Below are positions 1 through 11,000 of a stretch of 64,000 nt of DNA, in pieces; positions within the stretch are counted from its first letter, which is position 1, and every line of letters starts with the position of its first letter. The stretch spans positions 62,001-126,000 of the forward strand of contig JAPJBO010000171.1 of the NCBI GenBank assembly GCA_030068145.1. Direction: 5' to 3'. The position numbers and the translations under genes were made by a program. This stretch comes from Diplonema papillatum (taxonomy: Eukaryota; Euglenozoa; Diplonemea; Diplonemida; Diplonemidae). Under the pieces are notes generated by a model, which was not told where the DNA came from, did no database searches, and worked only from the letters and a program-made list of their open reading frames with translations.

Positions 1-4
1 ACTT

Positions 5-115
5 GAGCGCCTTCGGCGCGTCAAGTTGGAATCCCTACGTTTCTGAGGGAACTCCTGATATCCACCCGCCAAAAGCGAGGTTAGGGGTAAAGCGAAAACT
101 GGCAAACGCCGACCC
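5..115 (+). repeat. dispersed repeat U, copy 1
   Basis: This stretch opens with a GAGCGCCTTCGGCGCGTC palindrome followed by an AAAGCGAGGTT block. The same two blocks recur at 3893-3970 with a shorter middle. No coding potential is visible. Confidence 0.7.
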
Positions 116-2584
116 CACCGTCTGCCCCTTTTTGTACGCCCCTCTTCGACACACACAAGGAGACGGCCTAAGGCCGCGGATGCAATACTGCTCGGCCCAC
201 AGACTGGGCGTTGCGGCGAGTGCGAAGCTGACAACGAAGGGATCGCGAGGTGCTGTTCAAGGCATCACCCCCAGTTGAACACGGACCCCTACTCGCAACC
301 TGCGGGAGCTCGGCGGTTACTTGAAACGGAAGGACTCGTGGACGCCTCTCGCACAGGAAGGCATCACGTGAAAACAGGTCTACACACACACACACACGCA
401 CACACAAAGCTACAGTTCCGGACAGCGCGTGGTCATGACGAGCAGCAAGAAGGAGCGTCAGCTGTGACGTGAGGAAGCCAACGGCCTGGGCCATACTTCG
501 CAACAGGGGTTACCCATACATGAATTCTAACACACACCACGCACACAACACATGTCTCTGAAATTTCTCCCTTGTTTCTCATTCGCAATCTTATGTCTGC
601 ATGCATGATGGGCAGTGTTCTGCCTAAACATTCAACTAAGTTTCCCCCCCCCGCCCATTCCTTCTCTTTGTTTTATTGCCGCACTGTTCCCACTCGCAAT
701 CTTGTGCCCCCCTCTCTGCCCATCCTTTTCTTATTGCTGCCGCGTCTTTTTGCAAGGCGCGGTGCTGGCTTCGTTGACATCTGTCGGCGGCCGCTCTACC
801 AGCGTTTTCACACTTGCATTTCTTCTCCACATGCAAACCGTTGATACCACCTTACTTTTTACAGATATAGGTCTGTTCAGAATTTAGCGCACTAGCGTCA
901 CTATTGGGAACCTGAGAGGAAGGAAGCCCCCCAGTCAACCAACTTACCATTTTTCGACGTGAAGCAAGTGTTGCATACTGGGCGGACAACGATCCGACAG
1001 TGATCTACTCCCGTCTAACCATGCGGAAGACAGATGGCCCTGCCCCCTCCAGGTCTCATGCCCGGCCACGGAGTCCCTGTTCGGGGTTCCAAAAACTACA
1101 GTTTTTGGCCTGGAGTCAATCGTTTGTTTGTTGCTCCGTGCTTCTTCCAGACTTGCTCCCGAACTACAACGACGCATAAAAAAGCTGATTGAGAAGGTGA
1201 TATGGGGGCAGCTGCCCGGTTTCCCCAACCGGTTAAACCGCAAACTCGCAAACGCCCCTTCCCCAGGTTTAGGACGCGAGAAGAAAATCGCTCCAACCGC
1301 ACCCCGAAACGGTGTACTTCCAGGGAATGCTCAGCACCTATACCACCACCCCCCCCTCATCATCAAACACTTAGAGGCAAGTAGCGCCTGAACACGAAAC
1401 TAAGATTTTCCCCCCTACGTTGTTGTCGCCTGCCAGTGTCACCTACTTTTGTATTCAGTACCGAGACTCACCGATCAATCGCAGAAAAGGTTGCGAAGCT
1501 GCCTTCGAGAGTTAGGTCGGCCTTATGAGCAGGGAAGAAGCCAACACGTACAGGAATTCTCCTCATAGCGAGAAGAAATGGGACAGCATCCATAGGACCT
1601 GACCTCCGGCGTGCTACAGTACTGTAGATTCCTTTTTCGTGGTAGCAACTGTGGTTGTCATTCATCATTATTCAAAGTGACGGTTGGCAGCCTACTGGAG
1701 AAATCACCAAACAGGTGATACGACATTCACACAAAGAAAAGGGTGCCCTGCCTCTGGCGCTGTATCATACCCTCACGTGTTATTCTCGCGAGGTGCCATC
1801 CGGGTGGTGTTGCGACTCGCAACGCAATAGTTCCTAGACGTAGTTTGTCTAAGGGCAGCTCTGAAAATTAATGAGCAGTCAACGAATAAGGAACCAAAAA
1901 GACAGCCGCAAAGCAAGCCCGACTAGCACCAACCCATACAAAAACACCCAAAAAACATCCAGAATATCCGGAAAAACTTGCACTAGATCGGTGCAGGTCG
2001 AAAAAGCGGCCGAAGAACGTCCCGCCAAAAAGCCCGGACCCCAGAAGGACGCTCTGCTGCCAGCTGGAGGCAAAAACGCACTGTCGCCGCTAAAAAAGCT
2101 GCGATCCCTTGTCAACGGTGCTGAAACCCCATGCGTCCTGCAGTCTGGGCGGACGACATTGACAACCCAGAAGGACCCCAATCAGTGTTCGTGCAAAAGC
2201 GGCTGGTTTCAGCCGACAAAAAAATTCTTGAAAAACTGACCGGCTAGTATTCAGCGGGACTGGGGTTTGGAAGGTCTGCCGAGAAGCTCAACCTTTCGGT
2301 TCACCATCTTGCACGATTTGTGCATCCGAGCTGATCCCGCTCAGCGGAGGAAGAACCCTGCTGCCAACTGATGCCTCATCAGCATGGAGCGAGGAAACTG
2401 TTAAGGGATTCCCCACAAAACGCAATTTAGCCGGGCTTCGTTGGACCACACTAGAGCCAAAGTTTACTCTGTGGAAAATCGGCTCATTTTGTACGAGACT
2501 GCCGGTAAAAAAAAAAGCGTTTAAAACTTAATCAGTCGGCAAGCCGGCTGATCGCGCACACACCGCCCCAACTCGCAAAAAAAT

Positions 2585-3023
2585 ACTCGAGGGACTCATT
2601 TCGAAGGATGCTAGATACAACTACAAAGTGGGTCTTTTTTTGTTGAACGCTTACGCCCGCCACTAAACCCAGATTTACCTGTGTTTCGTGTGGGCTAAGC
2701 CGCAGGGCAGAGCCGACGGGGTTGTGGCACTGTGCTGCCTCCGACTCAAGCTTTGCAAGCTGTGGTTGACTGTCACGTTTCTGGAGCGGCCTTTTTCTTC
2801 TTCTTCCTTCTGTATAAGCACCTGCTTTGTAGCAAATGCTTGCCAGTTGCGATAGATCAAAGGAGGTAAATGTGCTGGACCGTTTCGACGAGCTTGTGTT
2901 CAGCGCGAGCGCCAAGCCCCAAGGTGCGCAACGCCTTGATGCTTTAGTTTGGGAAATCGGTAGCCACTTGACCCGTAGGCCCGTGGCTCTGCAGTACCGC
3001 CGAACACGTGAAGCTTGGCTCCT
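2585..3023. repeat. rearranged composite of repeat families A and B
   Basis: Four modules occur in order: the second half of family A reversed (2640-2697), the first half of B reversed (2698-2792), the first half of A forward (2812-2880) and the second half of B forward (2881-3023). At 63398-64000 the same modules run in a single orientation, so this copy is internally inverted. The forward B half contains GCCAAGCCCCAAGGTGCGC and CCGCCGAACACGTGAAGC. Confidence 0.75.
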
Positions 3024-3892
3024 GTGTGAGGTGCTTATACAAAAAAAGGATCGTCGGAAACACGAAAGCGAAGTCAGCAGAAACCCATAGCTGGCAACCA
3101 ACCATCTAGGACATTTTTAGGTGCTGCTCCCAAAATGCCCGGAAAATGCCCAAGTGGTTTGGCAGCAGACGGGCGGCAGACCTGATCGTACGACCTTCGA
3201 CAGCACGCTTCTACGCGAGGGGCACCGCCACCTGCAGCCTCAGGTATAGAAACTGGCTGTGATTGAATGTACCAGGGTGTGGGGAGACAGAAATGATAAA
3301 CCCAGATCCCTTACAACTCAAAAGTGGACCAAAGCAAATTCTATTTTTTTTTCACTTTTTTTTTCTTTTTTCATTTCGTGTTCGCAAACAAGAAATTCAC
3401 GCAGTTCTCCATCCGCAAATCCCAAGCCAGTTCCTCCTCTGGAAGATATCGGCGCGTATTCAGTTTCGTGCAGGCATTGCCTCGAAGCGTCAGAGAGCCT
3501 CAGAAAGGAAGGAACCAGCATGGAAACGATTCCACCTCAGTGTGCAGATTATCGTCAATGTTTACGGCCGTTGTTGCAGTCCGCGGACAGGGAAAAAAGG
3601 TGGATGCAAATATAGCGAAGTATATGAAAGTTCCCGTTCTGATTTTCCCCGAGGCTTTCGACTCTTCGAGCAATGTCGTTGAGGTGCTGCTCCGTCGATT
3701 CTTCCGCGAGGACATCTCGGTCGACAGAAGAGGCTCTTCCTTTTCGACCAGACTGGCTCGTTTACGCAGTACACAACACAACATACACCTACACACTTGG
3801 GCACACACTTGGGCTAAACTCCTGGGCCGGCAGGAGTGACCCATGCTTGTTTGTTGATTCCCAACACCCACATATCTAGTAAGCTTGGTCGA

Positions 3893-3970
3893 GCGCCTTC
3901 GGCGCGTCAAGTTGCTCCTCGTATCCACGCCAAAAAGCGAGGTTGGTAAAGCAAAAACTGACAACGCAGG
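3893..3970 (+). repeat. dispersed repeat U, copy 2
   Basis: It matches 5-115 over the GAGCGCCTTCGGCGCGTC block and the AAAGCGAGGTT block, with an internal deletion relative to copy 1. Confidence 0.7.
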
Positions 3971-4251
3971 CCCGTTTGCTCACCCTTTGTGCGAGCGAGT
4001 CTCAGAACAGGACTCAAAACTGTGACCCAGGTGGGGTGAGATGTGCCGCTCGTGCAAACACGTTGGGCTGTCGCGACGGGGCCGAAAACGCAGCTACACC
4101 GCAAGATGAAAACAGAAGTCTTGAGCCGGATACCGCCTGCTGGCAACCTCCCGTCCCGAAGGAACCCTCCCCACCCACCTTCAGAGAGGAGTCACGGGTC
4201 CCAAAAAGCAGCGTGTCGGCAACTAAAACCGACCGGTGAAATCGACAAGTC

Positions 4252-4530
4252 GGCCATACTTCGCTTCCAACATTACCCACGTTATGAATTTTGCACACAC
4301 ACACGCACACCACGAGCGCCCGGCAGGTGCCTTCAGCAGTATCGTGAACGCGTTGTGTACTCGGGCTATACTCCGCTCAGGAGTTACCTATACCGAGCTT
4401 CAACAAACACGTATCTCACCCGCCAACGGGATGTCAAGTCGACCCATGACGCCCCAGCTGCAGGCGCATCAGCAGTAACGTGAGCGCATTGCGTAACTGG
4501 GCTAGACTCCGCTCAGCGGTTATCCCATCA
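4252..4530 (+). repeat. cluster of repeat V (CATACTCCG...TTACCCAT) with CA tracts
   Basis: Three degenerate copies (about 4252, 4360 and 4490) share a gggc(c/t)atact(c/t)cg...gttaccca core, usually followed by CACACACGC. Related copies lie at 487-520 and behind the TMEM18-like genes at 45404-45445 and 45993-46035. Confidence 0.6.
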
Positions 4531-4836
4531 CTGAGAACAAACGCACGCACACGCACGTGGTCATACTTCCGGGAGGCACCACGTTCAAACGAGTCCGCAA
4601 CACGCACACACCCACCCACGAGATATCGGCACTCCTCCCATCTTCTCTCGCTTTTTACGTGCAGGAGACACGTCTGCGTTCATCCGACCTTGGTTGCGTC
4701 GGACGCAGCACGTCCTTTCCTCCTCTCCGTGAAGACAAGGAAATATAATCGGCCAAGCACACCCCAGCAGTTCTCGCATCTTGCGAAAGTCGGCTGGGTA
4801 AGCTCCGAACCTCCAGGCGAACAGTCTTTCCGCACT

Positions 4837-4985
4837 AGTAGTAGTTAATTCACAAAATCAAGCTACAAAAAGTATCCGGCATGCTGATCCGTGTGGTCCG
4901 TTTACTTAAAAGTTCCCAGTGCTTTACGGCTTTGTCACGTGGGCGGTCCCCGAGACCACCCCTCAGGTGACACCACCGTTTTATC
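4837..4985 (+). repeat. dispersed repeat P, copy 1
   Basis: It begins AGTAGTTAATTCACAAA and continues through CCGTGTGGTCCG and GGCTTTGTCACGTGGGCGG to TTTTATCTT. The same sequence at 50391-50550 supplies the stop codon of the zinc-finger gene. Partial copies lie near 35041-35115, 20400-20450 and 40440-40490. Confidence 0.85.
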
Positions 4986-5050
4986 TTTAACTATACTTCA
5001 ACTTTCTTTGTGAAAATAAAGTTGAAGTAATGGCTAGCCATAGTTAAAGT
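4984..5050. repeat. long nested inverted repeat (hairpin/cruciform)
   Basis: An outer pair TTTAACTAT/ATAGTTAAA encloses an inner pair ACTTCAACTTT/AAAGTTGAAGT around a loop of roughly ten bases. No coding frame crosses it. It directly follows repeat P and could be part of that element or a terminator-like structure. Confidence 0.7.
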
Positions 5051-5394
5051 GTGTGTAATTATGTCTGCACCCCTTTCTTTACTACCGACTCCCAGTCTCA
5101 GAGGTCTACCGGAGACCCTAATACGCAACCTCTAAACCACAATAAACGCTGGAAAAAAAGCTGCGAGAGAGTCCGCAGTAGTCTGCTAGTTGGACGATGA
5201 CCAAAGCAATCCCAAAAAGTGTGCCGAAGAAAATTCGGGGTTCGCAAGAAACCCACTCGTTTTCCATCTCTCCGCCCCATCCCCATTCCAGTAGGGTACT
5301 TCGCGTTTCGCGACATGCTGCCCTGAGCTCGCAAAATTACTCCCTCACTCTTTTCCCTTTGGTACTTCCCGGTATTGGTGCTGCACCCGGCAAC

Positions 5395-5520
5395 TCACCC
5401 GCTGTTCTGCCTACAGACGTACGTTGTTGGTCCGCCTTATGTGTCCGTGGCTTAAAGGACCGAAACACGGCGCAAACGGGGCCGGTGCTTACAATGGAAC
5501 ACGTGCTCAACACCAAACTA
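5395..5520 (+). repeat. dispersed repeat G, partial copy
   Basis: It shares GTGTCCGTGGCTTAAAGGAC and CGAAACACGGCGCA with the longer copies at 19761-20025 and 32049-32290. Confidence 0.75.
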
Positions 5521-6679
5521 CGCGCAATTTGGCGGACCTTTCTTCGGAGGGGCGCACGCACTCAAAGATCGACTTATACGCGCAAACTACGCAATACGGC
5601 TGCATTTTGAAACACCAAATGCAGCTGGTGAGTGTCTTACGGTCCTGACAGGGCTTATACAACTTGTCACTGCCGCGGTACACTCAAAAAATGTGGCCTT
5701 CGCCGTTTCACAACCCCCGCACGAACTACGCAATACGGGTACCATACGTCCCGTCCGTATAGGGTTATTAACACTCAGCGTAGAAAGGATTTTCCTGTTG
5801 CTAAAAGTCATCTGGAAACTTCAAGAGCCCGGAGTTGCAAGCCACCTTTCACTCTCAAAAAAATCACCGAGGCTGATCCACTCAGCCCGAGGACCTCCTG
5901 TGCCGAGCCTCAACCCACGAGAGCTCGCCACTCTTTCCGATTTCCTTCTCTCTAGTTGAACAGAAGCAGACTCTACCCTTCCCTTTTCTTCCCTCACCTC
6001 TTTTGGCTCTCATCATTCCACTTTGTGTCATCCTTTCCACCACGACCGTGGCCGTATCAAATACCGTAGTTGGAATAATCTTGAACTGGACTAAAGCTGG
6101 AACGGGTAAATGACATTCGCTTGAAAAGCTCAAACCGGACACCCTGAAGGTCCAAAGTGGTCACCTGAGTGATTGCGCTGGTGGTGAGGAATGAGCACCC
6201 CAAGGCGCTGGCAAGCACCAGCGATATTCTGCAATGTACGCAGGGAAATAGCTTCACTACCTTTCTACTTTCTCCTACTCTCGCGATGTACGGTTTTCAG
6301 AATTTGCAAAACCAGCAACATTTCAAAAGTGTCCCTTCAAGCTACTTCCATGAAAATAAAGGGGGGGGGGGTCGAATAATAGACGACCCCCCTTTACGCA
6401 AACTCTCGGAAAAAAAGCGAACTCTCAAGCGAACTTTACCTCTAAAAAATGCGAACTGGGAACAACCTGGGACAACCGGTTCAAATTTAATCCAACTCAA
6501 GTAGTATTCTGACTGAGCACACACGGTGATTCGAGACATTGCATGTTGTACATGGCACAAAATGTGAGACCGGCGAACGAACTTGCAACGTCTTTAAAGT
6601 TTCATCAGCCGATTCGGTTTAGTTGTGTGTACCCCCTCAATACATCGCGGGGTGCAAGCGTAACTGAAGCGTTTAACAA

Positions 6680-6975
6680 AAAATACTCGACGTAGCTGCT
6701 TCGACTCCGAATGGAAGGGGGGAAATATAGAGGTAAGGGGCAAATACAATACAAACACAATCTGATTTGTTCTTCGCTTACACCACCGTGTGTTGTTTTC
6801 TCACTCAGGACTTTTGACCTGTTGTGTTTGTGTGATATGTCGTGTAGGGGTAGACCCGCATGACCTCACGTCCGTTCAACACGTGGTTCGGTAGTTACAG
6901 CACTTTGGATCCCTTCTGTTCTTTGTCGGGCAGCATCGTCGAGCATTTCCTTTCAAGCTGGCGCTTATGTAAAAA
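6680..6975 (+). repeat. dispersed repeat S, plus-strand copy
   Basis: About 295 bp ending in an A-run. The reverse complement occurs at 31685-31975 with only scattered differences. Shared anchors are ACACCACCGTGTGTTGTTTT, GGGGTAGACCCGCATGACC and CAAGCTGGCGCTTA. No protein is encoded. The A-rich end could suggest a retroposed short element. Confidence 0.85.
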
Positions 6976-7145
6976 AAAAAAAAAAAAAACAAAAACACAT
7001 TTGGTTGTTGTACGTCTCGTGTTTCTTCTGTCATTTCCTCAAAGCGGCTTGCCGTTATGAAGACTGCTTTCTTTCCTTTGGAGAAAACCCTTCTCCCAAA
7101 TCACCTCTCGGAACCCTTGCAGTATCTTTTCTGGCGTTTATTTTT

Positions 7146-7280
7146 TTTAGCCACATGCAACGTGTGAGGAAGCTGAACCGCCCAAGTAGGACCTTCTGAT
7201 CATGATCATTTTGCCAAAATTGCCACCTGAAACCACGTCCAGGATTTGGGCTCAGGGTAGTGCGGTCAACGAAAAGACTT
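7146..7280 (+). repeat. dispersed repeat D
   Basis: It runs from AGCCACATGCAACGTGTGAGG through the palindrome TGATCATGATCA to GTGCGGTCAACGAAAA. Other copies are at 16293-16425 and 58317-58515, and a short piece is near 6258-6300. Confidence 0.85.
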
Positions 7281-7604
7281 GTTGGCGGGGACGAGCTCTG
7301 CACGAGCACGATCTGCAAGTCGGGAAACATGTCGATGTACCCACTGCGGAACAACGGTCACCACTAACCAGTGCAAGCAGATGACTTGCGCCTACTAGGC
7401 ATTGCTGATTCAAGGAGAATTGTTGCAATCATCAATCCTCAAAGCAGCAAGCCGCCGATGCCAAAAGACACCCCCTACAGCGACACGCCCACCTATTTAA
7501 GGGTCGAGATCTCGTTCGTTAACGGAATCAACCTGACAAATCACTCCACCAACCAGGAGCGGCCATGCGGAGAAATAGGTCTCCGATTCCACATGCCCCA
7601 AAAA

Positions 7605-7682
7605 CCCAAACCTGAAACGGTAACATACCCAGTTCACCGGAGTGCCCTTTCCAGGCGAGCTACGAGGGAACTTAACAGAAAG
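7605..7682 (+). repeat. dispersed repeat R
   Basis: It shares CCCAAACCT, ACCCAGTT(T)CAC and TTAACAGAAAGAG with 34788-34862. It sits 350 bp before the DOMON gene. Confidence 0.6.
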
Positions 7683-7744
7683 AGACTTCAAAGAGTGCCA
7701 ACACGCGGGAGATGCAGTGCCGTTGTCGACAGCTAACACCATAG

Positions 7745-7916
7745 ATGCCCGGGTATACTTGTATGATACCCAATATACCGGGTATAATACCGGGTATACC
7801 CGGTATGGCGACTATTTGTCATCGGGTATCTGGAACTACCCGCCGTTATACCCGGGATGACGGGTATCCGGGTATACCCGATATACCCGGTATGATACCC
7901 GGTATATGCCGTGGCA
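7745..7916. promoter_or_regulatory. cluster of GGGTATACCC-type palindromes upstream of the DOMON gene
   Basis: About a dozen copies of CCGGGTAT/ATACCCGG in both orientations are packed into 170 bp, several forming perfect GGGTATACCC dyads. The cluster ends about 120 bp before the start codon of the 2,092-residue gene. It may be an operator-like array or a structured satellite; the regulatory role is inferred from position only. Confidence 0.5.
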
Positions 7917-8035
7917 TCTGTGTAACACGTAAATAAATACAACCAAACTACGCATTTATTTCCGCAGCTACCGACCCGGGGTATAATTCGTTCTTTCGCC
8001 CACCCCCGCGCCGCCCCACGATCCGGAGGGGAAAC

Positions 8036-11000
8036 ATGGGTGCGCAGCGTCACGCGCTCGCGACGGCGGCGCTTTGCTTGGCGCTCGTGCGCGGCGCGGC
8101 GGCCGGCGTCGCCGGCACCTTGCAGTTCACCGACGACTTCTCGATCGAGCTGCAAGTGCTGGACGACGCGAACTTGACGATCCACCTGACGTGCGGCGAT
8201 GGGCAGTGGTGCGGCGTCGGGTTCACCACGGACGGCGGCGCTGGCGGAGACGAGTACATGTTGAACTCGGATGTCATCATCTGCAACTATTCAGACCCGT
8301 CAGTGACGTGTGTCGACAGCTTTGTAGACGCCGTTCGTTTCCCCTCTCCGGACCCTCAAAACGACGTCGTCGTTGTCGGATCCAGCGAGTTAGTAAATGG
8401 CGTCTGGTCCGCCACGTGGACTCGAACCATCAACACAACCGACACCGACAACGACATCAACATCAACCCGCAATTGTCATTCATCTGGGCCACTGGCGCA
8501 TTTAACGAGTCCGACGGGCAGTTCCTGCAACACGGACAGATGGACCATTTCTTGATCACCAACTTCGAGCCGCTGCCGGTGACGCCGATGGAGGGGAGGA
8601 AGCAATTGACGGGCGAATACCGTGTTTCGATCTCGGTCGACACGTCGCACGTTACAGTCAGGATGACGTGCGCTGCAGACCAGTGGTGCGGCTTCGGAAC
8701 CACGCTCAGCGGGGGGAACGGCAGCGAGTATATGTTGGACTCGGCGGTGGTGATCTGCAAGATAGAGAGTTCCGCCATTTCCTGCCGCGAATCATCCATC
8801 GGCGACGAACGCATCGTGTCGTCCGATCCTCAGAACACGGTCGAGGTGCTGGAGTGGAGCCAACCGAGCGAAGGCGTCTGGTCTGTTGCGTGGACACGTC
8901 CCCTCGACACCAGCGATGCGTATGATCAGCTGTACTCTGTGCGCAGAGAGTTCACCGAACGCATGGCGTTTATCTGGGGTACCGGGGAACTCGAGGCTAA
9001 TGGCAACATCAAACAGCATTCGGACAGAGGCCACTTGGTGCCGGAGGACCTCGAACCCCCGCCTCTGATGTCCGTGGGTGTCTTGCACGTCACCGAAGCG
9101 TATTATATCGAAGTCGAAGTGGACGAGTGGAACATCACGGTCAGTCTGACGTGCGCGGAGGACCAGTGGTGCGGGTTCGGTGCGTCAACGGGCAGCGGAA
9201 GTGACTTCATGCTGAGCTCCGACGTGGTCATCTGCCGTGTGCTGTCGTCTGAAGTGACCTGCTCGGACTATTCCATCAGCGAGACAAGAGACCGCACTCC
9301 GGATGCACAGAACGACGTTTTTCTCGTCGAGGCAGGTCAGGTATCCGACGGAAAGTGGACCGCAAAGTGGACTCGCGCGCTTGTCACGACCGACGACACG
9401 GACATCAAGATAACGGGTAGAGAGGTCTTTATCGCAGCCACCGGGCCTGTATCCGCAACCACAGACGATCTTCTCCAGCACGACAGCCCGGGGGGAAGGA
9501 TGTATTTCACGCTCGATGAGCTGGTGACACCGGCGCACGGGGGCATGCAGTTCTCGCAGGAGTTCATCATGAACCTTGATATTGACGTGACCAACATCAC
9601 GGTCTGGCTGACGTGCGCTGATGACCAGTGGTGCGCTGTTGGGCCAACTCTAAATGACGTCGTCGTCTGCAGAATGGGGGACCTCGGTGTCACTTGCACA
9701 GACTCCTCCATCAACGATACGGGTGATGTCTCCGAAGACGCCCAAAACGACGCATTCGTGCTTGAATCGACCGCTGCTGCTAATGGTATCTGGACTGTGA
9801 AGTGGACACGGCTGCTGAAAACGGACGACGCAGCCGACTTCAGCATTCGCGGGAACGAAACGTTCACCTGGGTGACCGGCACGTTCAGGGGTGACGGGAG
9901 CCTTGCCAACGACCACCAAAAAGGCAATTTCAACCTGTCGGAGATGCAGGCTCCGAACCCGAGGGTTTTTCTTGTGGAGATGCCCATAGTTGGGAGTTTG
10001 TGGCTCGTTGGAGATTACAAGTTGAGCAACCTGAGCATTGTTAGTACCAACTTAACGGTATCGTTGACCTGCGGCAAGGATCAATGGTGTGCGTTGGGCG
10101 TGTCTCCGGACGGCGGTGCTGGTGGTGACGAGTTCATGCTCAACAACGACGTGGTTGTCTGCAGGGTGGACAGCTCGCAGGTCGTGTGTATCGACAGCTT
10201 CGTCTCGCAAGACAGATTCGCCGGGCCGGTACCCGACGAGCGAGACGACGTCGTCGTGCTCGATGCGCAGATTTCAGGAGACGGCCAGTGGTCAGTTACG
10301 TGGACCCGTGCGCTTGCATCAACAGACGAGAAGGACCATACTATTACCGGCGAGGAAGCATTCATTTGGGCAACCGGGGCTGCAAACCCAGCAACCGGGG
10401 CGCTCTCACAGCATGCAAGCCCGACCGACAGGGGCCACTTCCAGTTCGCCGACCTGGTGAAGCCAGTGAGGGGGGGTCTGAACTTCACGGAGGAGTACGC
10501 GATGAACCTTGAAATCGACGTGACAAACATCACGGTCTGGCTGACGTGCGCTGAGAACCGGTGGTGCGCCGTTGGGGTCGGTGGGAACGGTTTTGAGTAC
10601 ATGTTGCGTTCGGACGTTGTCGTCTGCAAAATGGGCGACTTAGGTGCGACTTGCGCTGATTCTTCCATCGGTGACACGAGAAGCGTCTCGGAAGACGTGC
10701 AGAATGACGTCTTTGTGATTGAATCGACCACCGTCGACGGCGGTGTCTGGACCGTGAGATGGACACGACTGTTGAAGACCGACGACGCAACTGACTTCAG
10801 CATCTTCGGAAACGAAACCTTCATCTGGGCCAGTGGCACACTGGATACGAACGGGGAGTTGGTCTATCACGATGACCAAAAAAACCACTTCGAACTCTCG
10901 GAGTTGCAGGATAGCATCCCTACACCCGCACCGGACACTCTCGCTCCGGAGACTGTAGCACCCACACGTGCACCGCCGACGCTTGCACCGGAGACAGCTG

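Larger units (their letters stand above)
116..4836. other. gene-poor repeat-bearing stretch
   Basis: No reading frame here has a recognisable domain or the GC-rich codon pattern of the genes further on. It holds short dispersed repeats, described separately, and a short CA/CG tract near 382-406. Around 601-650 and 1370-1412 lie pieces of a family (GGCAGTGTTCTGCC, then CTAAG, then a C run). That family recurs near 20615-20672, 33345-33415 and 51128-51165. Confidence 0.6.
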
